A stretch of DNA of 36,299 nt from a virus. Numbering within the stretch: the stretch's first letter is position 1; every line of letters begins with the position of its first letter. The position numbers and the translations under genes are program-made. Of the stretch, positions 30,628 through 36,299 are shown piece after piece. The notes under the pieces were generated by a model, which saw nothing but the letters and a program-made list of their open reading frames with translations, was not told the DNA's origin and ran no database searches. The stretch is from positions 1 through 36,299 of IMG/VR virus record IMGVR_UViG_3300042562_001032; one strand, 5' to 3'.

Positions 30628-31776
30628 TTAGCCTATTCTCAGGTGAGGTTCTCGAACGGCTACCATCCCTGTCAGATTCTCCCACCGTTTGACGATCACG
30701 TCACAATATTGGGGGCTGATTTCCATGCCGTAGCACTTGCGGTTGAGTTGTTGGGCGGCAAGCAATGTAGTTCCCGACCCAAGGAACAAATCTAGTATCA
30801 GCCCCTCTGCGAAATCTTTAATCACCGCCGCCAGTAACTTGATTGGCTTTTGTGTCGGATGTTCTCGCCTTGCGTTGTGTCCGTCTGCGTTGACCACTCC
30901 GCCGTGCATTACTCGATAAATCTTGTCGAATCCTGATGATTTACTTGACCATGCTAATTCAAACGGAGAGCCTATCATTTTGTCCGCATTTTCATTAACT
31001 CTCTTGTCCCACACTATCCACCGTCCGCGATGTGGTAGCTGATGTGGGTAACAATTTGCACCAAACGAAACGACCACATCATAAGATGACAGGATCGGTA
31101 AAAGATCTAATTGACCGGTGTCGTTTTGTATCCCCTCCCATTTGAGCGTTGATGCGTTCGACCCTTGCCAGTCAATCCCATAAGGTGGATCGGTTATCAG
31201 GCAGCCAGCTTTCACACCATCCATCAAACGTGCCACATCCGCCGCCTTCGTCGAGTCGCCACAAAGCACCCGGTGTTCACCAAGAATCCACAGATCGCCA
31301 GCCCTGGTGATCGGGTCAACGGGTGGTTCCGGAATCTCATCTTCAACGATCTCTTTATCCGCCCCAAGCAACTCGCTCCCCAACCCCTCCACCAACGCAT
31401 CAATCTCGCCATCAGTATACCCCGCCGCCGTGGTATCGAACTCCTCCGATTGCAACGCCCGCAAGGTCTCAGCCAGCGCCGTGGTATCCCACTCGGCCAG
31501 TTCTGCCGTCCGGTTGTCAGCGATAGCGTAAGCGGTGGCAGCCGATCCAGTGAGCGACGATTCGACCACCTTGATATCGCTCCACCCTAGTTTGACTGCG
31601 GCCATGTAGCGACCGTTGCCCGATAGGATGATGCCCTTGGAGTCGATCACAATCGGGTGTTGCTGCCCAAACTTGCGTAGGCTGGCAACGATCGCGTCAA
31701 TGTTCCGCTCCCCGTGCTTTCGCAGGTTCGCAGGGTCTTGAGATATCGAACCGATGGCAACTGTCTTGATCTTCAT
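30628..31776 (-). CDS. ParB-N domain / DNA methyltransferase fusion, 382 aa
   Basis: Start at 31776 (MKIKTVAIGSISQDPANLRK) with ACGGAG upstream. Residues 1-95 are a ParB/sulfiredoxin-like domain (LRKFGQQHPIVID, SGNGRYMAAVKLG). Then an N6-adenine/N4-cytosine methyltransferase: DPPY at 196-199, HPTQKP at 306-311 and the SAM-binding DLFLGSGTT at 329-337. DPPY before the SAM motif indicates the beta class. No partner nuclease is present, so it is an orphan, likely protecting phage DNA from host restriction or marking it for packaging. Confidence 0.9.
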   Translation of the reverse strand: MKIKTVAIGSISQDPANLRKHGERNIDAIVASLRKFGQQHPIVIDSKGIILSGNGRYMAAVKLGWSDIKVVESSLTGSAATAYAIADNRTAELAEWDTTALAETLRALQSEEFDTTAAGYTDGEIDALVEGLGSELLGADKEIVEDEIPEPPVDPITRAGDLWILGEHRVLCGDSTKAADVARLMDGVKAGCLITDPPYGIDWQGSNASTLKWEGIQNDTGQLDLLPILSSYDVVVSFGANCYPHQLPHRGRWIVWDKRVNENADKMIGSPFELAWSSKSSGFDKIYRVMHGGVVNADGHNARREHPTQKPIKLLAAVIKDFAEGLILDLFLGSGTTLLAAQQLNRKCYGMEISPQYCDVIVKRWENLTGMVAVREPHLRIG

Positions 31777-31829
31777 GCGTGTCTCCGTAAGTAACCAACG
31801 CAACTATCTTACCACCGATCACACCGAAA

Positions 31830-32327
31830 TCACACACCACCTGCCACGGCCACGCGTGACATCATGAACTCGTGATACTTGGCAATCGCGAACGCCGATC
31901 GTTTGTCCGTTGCTCCCCTGAGCAGGTAGAGTGGATCACCCTTTTTACCGGACGGCCCGTAGATTGACTCTAAGCCAGCTCTCAGTGTCGCGTCAGTGAG
32001 TTTACCACCGGCGGTGATCCATTGACCGTAATCACGCCGAGTGTAGACGGTGAGCGGTATTTGCTCGTACTCGGCTGTAACTTTCACCATGCCGATAAAC
32101 TGGCTGGTAGCATCCGATGACTTCCCGAATTGATAAGAAATAAAATCTTCAATCGCAATCTCGCAGTGCCTAGCCCATCCGGATCGCAACGTTCGGCGAA
32201 GTTCGTCGTTACAGATTTTGTCAGCCGACATGATATTTGGCAATTTGATATTGGCCGTGCCAACGATCGGTCCGATAATGCAGATTCCAGAATGCGTGCT
32301 GCCGGGGTCGATGCCGATGATTGTCAT
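31830..32327 (-). CDS. RuvC-like Holliday-junction resolvase, 165 aa
   Basis: Start at 32327 (MTIIGIDPGSTHSGICI), overlapping the previous stop by four bases. D7 in IGIDPGS, E60 in IAIEDF, and acidic residues D112 and D141 (ATDKRSAFAIAKY) give the RNase H-like active site of RuvC enzymes. It would resolve branched replication and recombination intermediates before packaging. Confidence 0.83.
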   Translation of the reverse strand: MTIIGIDPGSTHSGICIIGPIVGTANIKLPNIMSADKICNDELRRTLRSGWARHCEIAIEDFISYQFGKSSDATSQFIGMVKVTAEYEQIPLTVYTRRDYGQWITAGGKLTDATLRAGLESIYGPSGKKGDPLYLLRGATDKRSAFAIAKYHEFMMSRVAVAGGV

Positions 32328-32620
32328 GCGTCTGACTCCTCTACTCGACTGATTTCCCAATCGAGATATTGCCGTGCCTTTTTGAGATCCTGCAACTCGC
32401 ACCCTTTGTACGGTGCCCGTATGACATATTTGAGGATGTTGCCACGATAAAAAGTCTCGTAAGCGCAAATCTCGATTGGTTCGATGCCGCTCGGATGGCT
32501 GGTGTAATGTTTCGGGTGTTTGATCGGGTCGTGTTGCGATTTCGCCTCTCGCATTCGTTCAAGATGGTCGTCAATCTCAGCCCCAAACGCTGACGAGAGT
32601 GCTTGCAAGTGTGGTGTCAT
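32324..32620 (-). CDS. DUF3310 protein, 98 aa
   Basis: HPKHYTSHPSGIEPIEICAY, then YRGNILKYVIRAPYKG and LQDLKKARQYLDWEI is the DUF3310 pattern found in many phages and often labelled nucleotide kinase-like without proof. Coupled by four-base overlaps on both sides. Confidence 0.85.
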   Translation of the reverse strand: MTPHLQALSSAFGAEIDDHLERMREAKSQHDPIKHPKHYTSHPSGIEPIEICAYETFYRGNILKYVIRAPYKGCELQDLKKARQYLDWEISRVEESDA

Positions 32621-32868
32621 GCTATCGGCCTCCAGTGTGTGACAATCCAGTCCTGTGGTTCCAGCTCAGCCTTGTCGAAGACTATGCATTGCTTGTCCGT
32701 GTCCCAATACGGTTCGACAACTTTCGACCAGCACCAGTCGCTATATTTTTCCGGCTCCGCATCACGGGTGGCCAGGAACTCAAAACCTTCGGTAGTCCTG
32801 ATCACGATCAATTGGAAAGGCGGCGGCAGTTTATCGGGCGAGCCGTCCAGGGTGATCCATGCGTGCAT
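32617..32868 (-). CDS. DUF551-like protein, 83 aa
   Basis: WITLDGSPDKLPPPFQLIVI at the start and WIVTHWRPIA at the end fit DUF551 (W....PP....VL....VTHW.PL). Unknown function. It appears to be a divergent paralogue of the next gene upstream. Confidence 0.7.
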   Translation of the reverse strand: MHAWITLDGSPDKLPPPFQLIVIRTTEGFEFLATRDAEPEKYSDWCWSKVVEPYWDTDKQCIVFDKAELEPQDWIVTHWRPIA

Positions 32869-33179
32869 TAAATCAGCCTCCAGTGTGTGGGTGAACTAGC
32901 TTTCGGCGAACCGCTGATTTGAAAAGTCTGGACCGGCTTGTCCCAGCGCATGTTCGCGGATTCGACCCAAACGGGCTCCCATTTATTGTTGACAGTACGC
33001 AGCCCGAACCACTCATTACCCGTATACTTGCGGATAATCACGACCGTGCAAACTTCAGGCAGTGTGGCCGGATCGTCAGTAATTTCGATCCACACCGGCG
33101 TCATCAGGTTGTAAACGGCCAGTGCCGCAGCCTTGGCCTCGCCATGCTCTAGGCTGGCGATAAAATCATGCGGTGTCAT
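32868..33179 (-). CDS. DUF551-like protein, 103 aa
   Basis: Same architecture as its neighbour: WIEITDDPATLPEVCTVVII near residue 30 and THWRLI at the C-terminus, with 28 extra helical residues at the N-terminus. Two adjacent copies suggest local duplication. Confidence 0.65.
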   Translation of the reverse strand: MTPHDFIASLEHGEAKAAALAVYNLMTPVWIEITDDPATLPEVCTVVIIRKYTGNEWFGLRTVNNKWEPVWVESANMRWDKPVQTFQISGSPKASSPTHWRLI

Positions 33180-33358
33180 TTGTTGGCTCCTTCCAGAGCA
33201 TGCGTGACCTCGTTAGCTTGAATCTTGATGATCATGGCAAGTAGTAGAGTCGTGGGAATCGTGATGCGTTCCCGTTTGTTTTCCAGTTGCATAGTTGCAA
33301 TACGTTTCCAATCGCCAACGACTTGCGGCGTTAGTAGTTCTTTCTCAAGCGGTGTCAT
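33176..33358 (-). CDS. Hypothetical protein, 60 aa
   Basis: MTPLEKELLTPQVVGDWKRI starts at 33358, where ATG overlaps the TGA of the 39-aa gene. A hydrophobic stretch (TIPTTLLLAMIIKI, residues 34-47) may associate with membranes. A longer frame (to 33580) exists but has no good start until here. No family recognised. Confidence 0.55.
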   Translation of the reverse strand: MTPLEKELLTPQVVGDWKRIATMQLENKRERITIPTTLLLAMIIKIQANEVTHALEGANK

Positions 33359-33474
33359 CTTCCTCGCCTCCACTCTTGCCATGTGTCCATCGATTCGGAA
33401 TAGCAGCACCTTGCCACGATTAGCAGCATCAGGCCCGTAAATGGCAGCAAGAGCATCTCGAATATTCCAGTCAT
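33355..33474 (-). CDS. Tiny membrane peptide, 39 aa
   Basis: MTGIFEMLLLPFTGLMLLIV followed by ARCCYSESMDTWQEWRRGR. One hydrophobic helix then a charged tail. ATGA overlaps at both ends (33471-33474 and 33355-33358) place it in a continuous coupled chain. Alternatively this stretch belongs to the 134-codon frame at 33176-33580, but that lacks a start. Confidence 0.45.
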   Translation of the reverse strand: MTGIFEMLLLPFTGLMLLIVARCCYSESMDTWQEWRRGR

Positions 33475-33713
33475 GCTGTGCATCGGATCGATGCCTCCTG
33501 TAACGGTGAAAAGTCTGCCAATTGCGGATCAAGATGGCACATCCACTTGAGATCGCGTGCGAACTGCAATAGGTCGGCATCGTTCGGCTTGTCTAAAACA
33601 AACCACGCCAGATTGCCGCGGCGGGTGAAAAGTATTTCGGTCCGTTGTGAGCGGGGGTCCAGATAGGCTGAAAAACGCTCGTAGCCGATCCTTTTGTCGA
33701 GTACCGTTTGCAA
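33471..33713 (-). CDS. Hypothetical protein, 80 aa, TTG start
   Basis: (M)QTVLDKRIGYERFSAYLDPR starts at TTG 33713 with GAGGGA five bases upstream. The open frame reads on upstream as NPLISLFALENDRHFRGETL without an ATG, so the start may be earlier at a rare codon. Alpha/beta composition, no family recognised. Confidence 0.5.
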   Translation of the reverse strand: MQTVLDKRIGYERFSAYLDPRSQRTEILFTRRGNLAWFVLDKPNDADLLQFARDLKWMCHLDPQLADFSPLQEASIRCTA

Positions 33714-33781
33714 CGCTTCCCTCAGCGCAACAAGCGTCTCACCGCGAAAGTGTCGATCATTTTCCAGCGCAAAAAGGCTGA

Positions 33782-34186
33782 TTAATGGATTGTCGATAGT
33801 ATTTTGTCCCTCACATCTAGTTCGAGTGTGTCCACCGCGTCTGGGTCGTTCAGGACCGCGTCCTCACCGTATCTCGCAATCGCAGCCGCGTCATATGCCG
33901 CCGCCGCTTCCTTGGCTGTGTAGTAGCCGTACCGATGATTCCCGTTGCCGACATGGACGGCGAAGGATCGGTGCGACCTGCAATAACTGATGCCGATCGT
34001 CCCGCCGCTTCTGATCTTGTGCTGCTGGTGATGCTCAATGATCGTCCCTAGCCGCCTGATCAGTTCACCGCTGCCTGGCACCTCGGCATCAAGGTCGCGA
34101 TCGTCTGGGAAGTTGCTGTCAGGGTTCTCCCGTTTGTGCTGACAAACGATCGCGATACGTTGGTTCGTCGCGCTGGTGAGGGTCAT
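33782..34186 (-). CDS. AP2-like DNA-binding domain protein, 134 aa
   Basis: GYYTAKEAAAAYDAAAIARYG followed by EDAVLN near residue 90-115 is the helix of AP2 domains (T..EAA.AYD.AAI...G..A.LN), preceded by strands ending in FAVHVGNGNHRYG. In phages this domain usually accompanies HNH homing endonucleases; here no HNH is seen. Likely a sequence-specific DNA-binding protein. Confidence 0.72.
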   Translation of the reverse strand: MTLTSATNQRIAIVCQHKRENPDSNFPDDRDLDAEVPGSGELIRRLGTIIEHHQQHKIRSGGTIGISYCRSHRSFAVHVGNGNHRYGYYTAKEAAAAYDAAAIARYGEDAVLNDPDAVDTLELDVRDKILSTIH

Positions 34187-34215
34187 GATTGCCTTAGATT
34201 GTTGCGGGTGATCAG

Positions 34216-35313
34216 TCAGTGGCTAGAAGCTGTCCGCTCGCTGACAATGTCTGCAAGCTGGCTTTTTATTGAACTGACAGTCGAGGCGTCGGAAACTATC
34301 TTGGTAGCCGAGTCGTACTTTGGATTGAATACTTTGCCTGCTTTTGCAAACAACTCAATCTTACCTTCGGATGAAGTTGCGCTTAATCGTCCCGCGAAAA
34401 TTGCGCTCTCAAAAGCGTACATCATTGGCGTATAACCCTGGGTTTCGTGGTTTGCTAGGTCTCGAAGTTTTTTCAGCATTGTTGTCGCGTGCTTTGGCAT
34501 TAATGCCATTTGCAATACTAGAGCGGCCCTGACTGTCGTACTTGTCACGATCTTGACTTTTTTAATTTTCTGAGAAAACAACGCATCCATCTCTCCCCGA
34601 AAGAGATTCACAAAGTCTTTGACGTAACTCTCGGTATGAAATCTTTTTTCGGCCTCGTGAATCCTAAGAAGTAAATGGGCAATTGATACGTGCTGCAATC
34701 TTTCTTCGAGAGAGTCCGCAGTGGACCTTTTTGAGTGCTTGTCAACAATTTCGAAAACCTTGTCATCGAGGCCCTCAGAGACCATCACTTGAATCGTGCA
34801 CCCAGACTTAATAACCGCAAGAAGTCGGTGCTGAAGGTCAAGCCCGCGACCTGACTTGGAGAAAGCGATACCTTGGTGGGCCAAAAGCCACTCACCTTCC
34901 TGCATTTGCTTGGCATATCTCTGAACCACATCTGGCCTGATCGTCCTGTTTTTGTAATTGGCCGCAAGTAAGGCTCTGGCCTCGTCAGGGCCAATTTCAA
35001 GAATCCGTGTGCGAATTTGGGTTTCCACAACGCGAGGCCGAATCCCGGCATTCAGCAGAAGGTCATCGACAACCGATTCAGGGTTGTCAAAAATCAGGCG
35101 TGACCCTGCCTCAGCCCGAATCAACTGTGAAGTGATCGGAGCTGCGAAACCATTGTCTCGCAACTGATCCATGATCCTGGCAGCTCGGCCGTAGCCGATC
35201 CTGTATCGCCTTTGCAGGTACGATGTCGAAAGCCCTCTGAGTTTAAGAGTCTGGATGGACTCCTCGTAAATCGCCTTATCGGTGAACTGTAGTACAGATG
35301 AAATGACGCTCAT
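34216..35313 (-). CDS. FtsK-gamma winged helix fused to a DGQHR/ParB-like domain, 365 aa
   Basis: Residues 12-58 (AIYEESIQTLKLRGLSTSYL, QRRYRIGYGRAARIMDQLRD, NGF) match the FtsK gamma domain, the winged helix that reads KOPS on chromosomes. Residues 118-205 (NYKNRTIRPDVVQRYAKQMQ, GEWLLAHQGIAFSK, GLDLQHRLLAV, and FEIVDKHSKRSTADSL) match phage proteins with a DGQHR-like core, here DLQHR. There is no FtsK motor domain. It may bind the KOPS-like iterons at 2776-3067 to regulate replication, segregation or transcription. Confidence 0.8.
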   Translation of the reverse strand: MSVISSVLQFTDKAIYEESIQTLKLRGLSTSYLQRRYRIGYGRAARIMDQLRDNGFAAPITSQLIRAEAGSRLIFDNPESVVDDLLLNAGIRPRVVETQIRTRILEIGPDEARALLAANYKNRTIRPDVVQRYAKQMQEGEWLLAHQGIAFSKSGRGLDLQHRLLAVIKSGCTIQVMVSEGLDDKVFEIVDKHSKRSTADSLEERLQHVSIAHLLLRIHEAEKRFHTESYVKDFVNLFRGEMDALFSQKIKKVKIVTSTTVRAALVLQMALMPKHATTMLKKLRDLANHETQGYTPMMYAFESAIFAGRLSATSSEGKIELFAKAGKVFNPKYDSATKIVSDASTVSSIKSQLADIVSERTASSH

Positions 35314-35330
35314 TGTTGAACCTTGCCTTG

Positions 35331-35516
35331 TTACTTAGTTACCGCAATCCTCTGCTTCCGCTCCCACACTTCCCGCCGATCGACAATGACCGCCGGTGGA
35401 GCCGTGAAGCCTAACTTGACCGCACCGTCCCGAGCCTCAGCCACGACGACCGTGACCATGTATCCGTTGATTGTGATGATGATCTCTTCGTTGACGGATC
35501 TTTTCAGGACTAGCAT
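35331..35516 (-). CDS. csrA: CsrA family RNA-binding translational regulator, 61 aa
   Basis: MLVLKRSVNEEIIITINGYM, then VTVVVAEARDGAVKLGFTAP and PAVIVDRREVWERKQR is CsrA throughout: L4 of beta 1, the G-F-x-A-P-P-x-V core and R47 (equivalent to E. coli R44) for RNA contact. Start at 35516 with GGAGG eight bases upstream; longer frames would add unrelated residues. The motif AUGGAGG overlaps its own ribosome site and a GCCGGTGG hairpin lies just upstream, which suggests self-control. It could redirect host mRNA translation during infection or lysogeny. Confidence 0.88.
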   Translation of the reverse strand: MLVLKRSVNEEIIITINGYMVTVVVAEARDGAVKLGFTAPPAVIVDRREVWERKQRIAVTK

Positions 35517-35541
35517 CGTTGCAACCTCCATGTTGAGTGAG

Positions 35542-35566
35542 TGCCGGTGGTGTATGAAGCCACCGG
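35542..35566 (-). promoter_or_regulatory. Hairpin in the csrA leader
   Basis: GCCGGTGG and CCACCGGC form a perfect 8-bp stem with a nine-base loop, 26 bases before the csrA ATG. Together with the GGAGG site it may form a CsrA-responsive leader; this is inferred. Confidence 0.5.
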
Positions 35567-35691
35567 CGCGAGTGTGATTGGTCAACTCCCCTTTAGCCCA
35601 AGTGATCTTGCCCGGCTGGTGCCGGAGAAACAGGATCGGAATCAACTAATCAGGAGTCAGTCAGCACTGGTTATCGGCCAGCCTGACAAGC

Positions 35692-35754
35692 CGCTGGTGG
35701 GAATCGAACCCACCCGGGGAAATAGACCCCCTTGACCCACTGACGGCGGCTAAC
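35692..35754 (-). tRNA. tRNA-like element, D-arm-deficient, possible CUA anticodon
   Basis: On the minus strand AGCCGC pairs with GCGGCT at the ends of a 63-base segment. It contains a perfect T arm (GGTGGG, loop TTCGATT, CCCACC) and an AGGGG-GTCTATT-TCCCC arm whose loop has U33 and reads CUA at 34-36 (one G-U pair, one mismatch). The D region (TCAGTGGGTCA) is too short to pair and the variable loop has two bases. No CCA is encoded. It could be a decayed or minimal suppressor-type tRNA, or a tRNA mimic recognised by a processing enzyme. Confidence 0.4.
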
Positions 35755-35764
35755 GGGACTGATC

Positions 35765-36115
35765 TTATGTCAGTTGCTCAGGGTGGGCTGTCCAGTGCCG
35801 ACCTGCCTGGGACTCTTCCACCAAAAACTCGTTCCCATCCTTGTCAGAACCGAGCGAAACGATGCGGTCGTAAGGGTGGTGGTTCATTGCCGCTACGATC
35901 GCAGCTGGGTCAGCGTCAGGATCGGCAGCCAGGTTGCGAGCCAGTGCCCGTTCGGTTTCCTTTCGTGCATAGTCGATGGCGAACTTGTACTTGCCAGCAC
36001 GTTCGGGCATCATGCTGATCAGGGTGATTTCGGCCAGGTTGAATCTCAATTCGCGTGCGGCCAGAAATGTTTCGGCGGCGGTAAACAGTGGTGCCGTCAT
36101 TGTTGCGGTGGTCAT
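35765..36115 (-). CDS. Hypothetical protein, 116 aa
   Basis: MTTATMTAPLFTAAETFLAA followed by helical sequence (GKYKFAIDYARKETERALAR) and a beta-rich tail. The ATG overlaps the stop of the coiled-coil gene by four bases. No family recognised. The region below it, down to csrA, carries only the tRNA-like element and the csrA leader. Confidence 0.6.
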   Translation of the reverse strand: MTTATMTAPLFTAAETFLAARELRFNLAEITLISMMPERAGKYKFAIDYARKETERALARNLAADPDADPAAIVAAMNHHPYDRIVSLGSDKDGNEFLVEESQAGRHWTAHPEQLT

Positions 36116-36299
36116 GATTGCACCTCAAGGTGAGCAATGTAATCAGTGACATCACTATGCATCCCGTAGGCAATCCAAGACTGAATTGTCCTTTTCGCTC
36201 CTGCCCACTGATCAATTTGGCTTGTCGTTCCAGCGGGTTGTGCGACAGGAGTCACTACGGCTGGCAGGACTAATGCCGCTCGCAACTCCGCAATCTCTT
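36112..36299 (-). CDS. Phage coiled-coil protein, 3' part (continues from 1-853)
   Basis: The frame enters from the circular join and ends with IDQWAGAKRTIQSWIAYGMH and EVQS at the TGA (36112-36114). The portion 36216-36299 duplicates 1-84. The terminal segment looks like a small helical domain after the coiled coil. Confidence 0.75.
   Translation of the reverse strand, partial: EIAELRAALVLPAVVTPVAQPAGTTSQIDQWAGAKRTIQSWIAYGMHSDVTDYIAHLEVQS
36216..36299. repeat. Terminal direct repeat (circular overlap), right copy
   Basis: Identical over all 84 bases to 1-84; see the left copy. Removing it leaves a unique circle of 36,215 bp. Confidence 0.9.

Noticed and set aside
33359-33580. N-terminal extension of the 60-aa gene to a 134-codon frame
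   Set aside because: No ATG, GTG or TTG with a ribosome site lies in the plausible region, and it overlaps two coupled neighbours; kept as an alternative only.
35517-35645. N-terminal extension of CsrA by 43 residues
   Set aside because: The extension has no family match, would cross the leader hairpin, and the internal ATG has an ideal GGAGG site and matches the CsrA N-terminus exactly.

Overview
The window is the complete genome of a temperate, tailed, siphovirus-like phage with an HK97-type head (class Caudoviricetes). It is presented as a circle cut open: the first 84 bases are repeated exactly at the end (36216-36299), so the unique length is about 36,215 bp. One coiled-coil gene runs across the cut. 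The host is most likely a planctomycete. The tyrosine integrase has the N-terminal layout I associate with integrases annotated in Gemmata and Pirellula relatives (MARPPN..PKYTLH, EFGPPQLKAVR, FKWAVEEGLV), the phage carries a CsrA homologue, and the attachment core is the 3' half of a tRNA-Arg(CCG) gene. This host call is family-level recognition, not a search result.

Layout. Positions 6118-10009 lie on the plus strand and form the lysogeny and accessory arm: a divergent promoter pair with a near-perfect 28-bp palindrome, a 91-aa leader gene, attP, the integrase ending in a G16 tract, then small unknown genes including a ribbon-helix-helix/AT-hook-like protein, and finally a candidate small RNA with a terminator. 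Everything else is on the minus strand. From 5960 downward come a ribbon-helix-helix regulator, a 57-aa coupled peptide and a primase-helicase. Next is a 590-bp non-coding replication-origin candidate (2618-3209) with iterons facing a (GT)n tract, tandem palindromes and a strong promoter. An operon of three unknown genes and a single-stranded DNA-binding protein follows and ends at a strong terminator (885-921).

Crossing the cut and continuing downward from 36215: the coiled-coil protein, a small gene, a tRNA-like element, CsrA, an FtsK-gamma/DGQHR-type protein, an AP2-like protein, several small coupled genes (DUF551-like, DUF3310), a RuvC-like resolvase and a ParB-methyltransferase fusion. 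The packaging and head genes come next: DUF5681 small-terminase candidate, TerL, portal, Mu-F-like protein and prohead protease. A 6.6-kb cassette then separates the protease from the capsid gene. It holds fibre and lectin-like proteins, a secreted nuclease, holin-like membrane proteins, a secreted thioredoxin-like protein and a papain-like peptidase. The major capsid protein, connectors, tail tube, frameshifted tail-assembly chaperones, tape measure and tail-tip/fibre proteins follow, ending at 10007.

How it fits together. The divergent switch at about 6000-6110 probably sets lysogeny against replication. The primase-helicase, SSB, resolvase and FtsK-gamma protein probably act at the origin. 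The late genes form one long, tightly overlapping unit with many ATGA start-stop overlaps. I found no recognisable endolysin and no classical CI-like repressor; the papain-like peptidase and the small regulators are the candidates for those missing functions. The most original signal is the pairing of a phage FtsK-gamma winged-helix fusion protein with iterons that match the FtsK recognition sequence KOPS at 7 of 8 positions and converge on one point.
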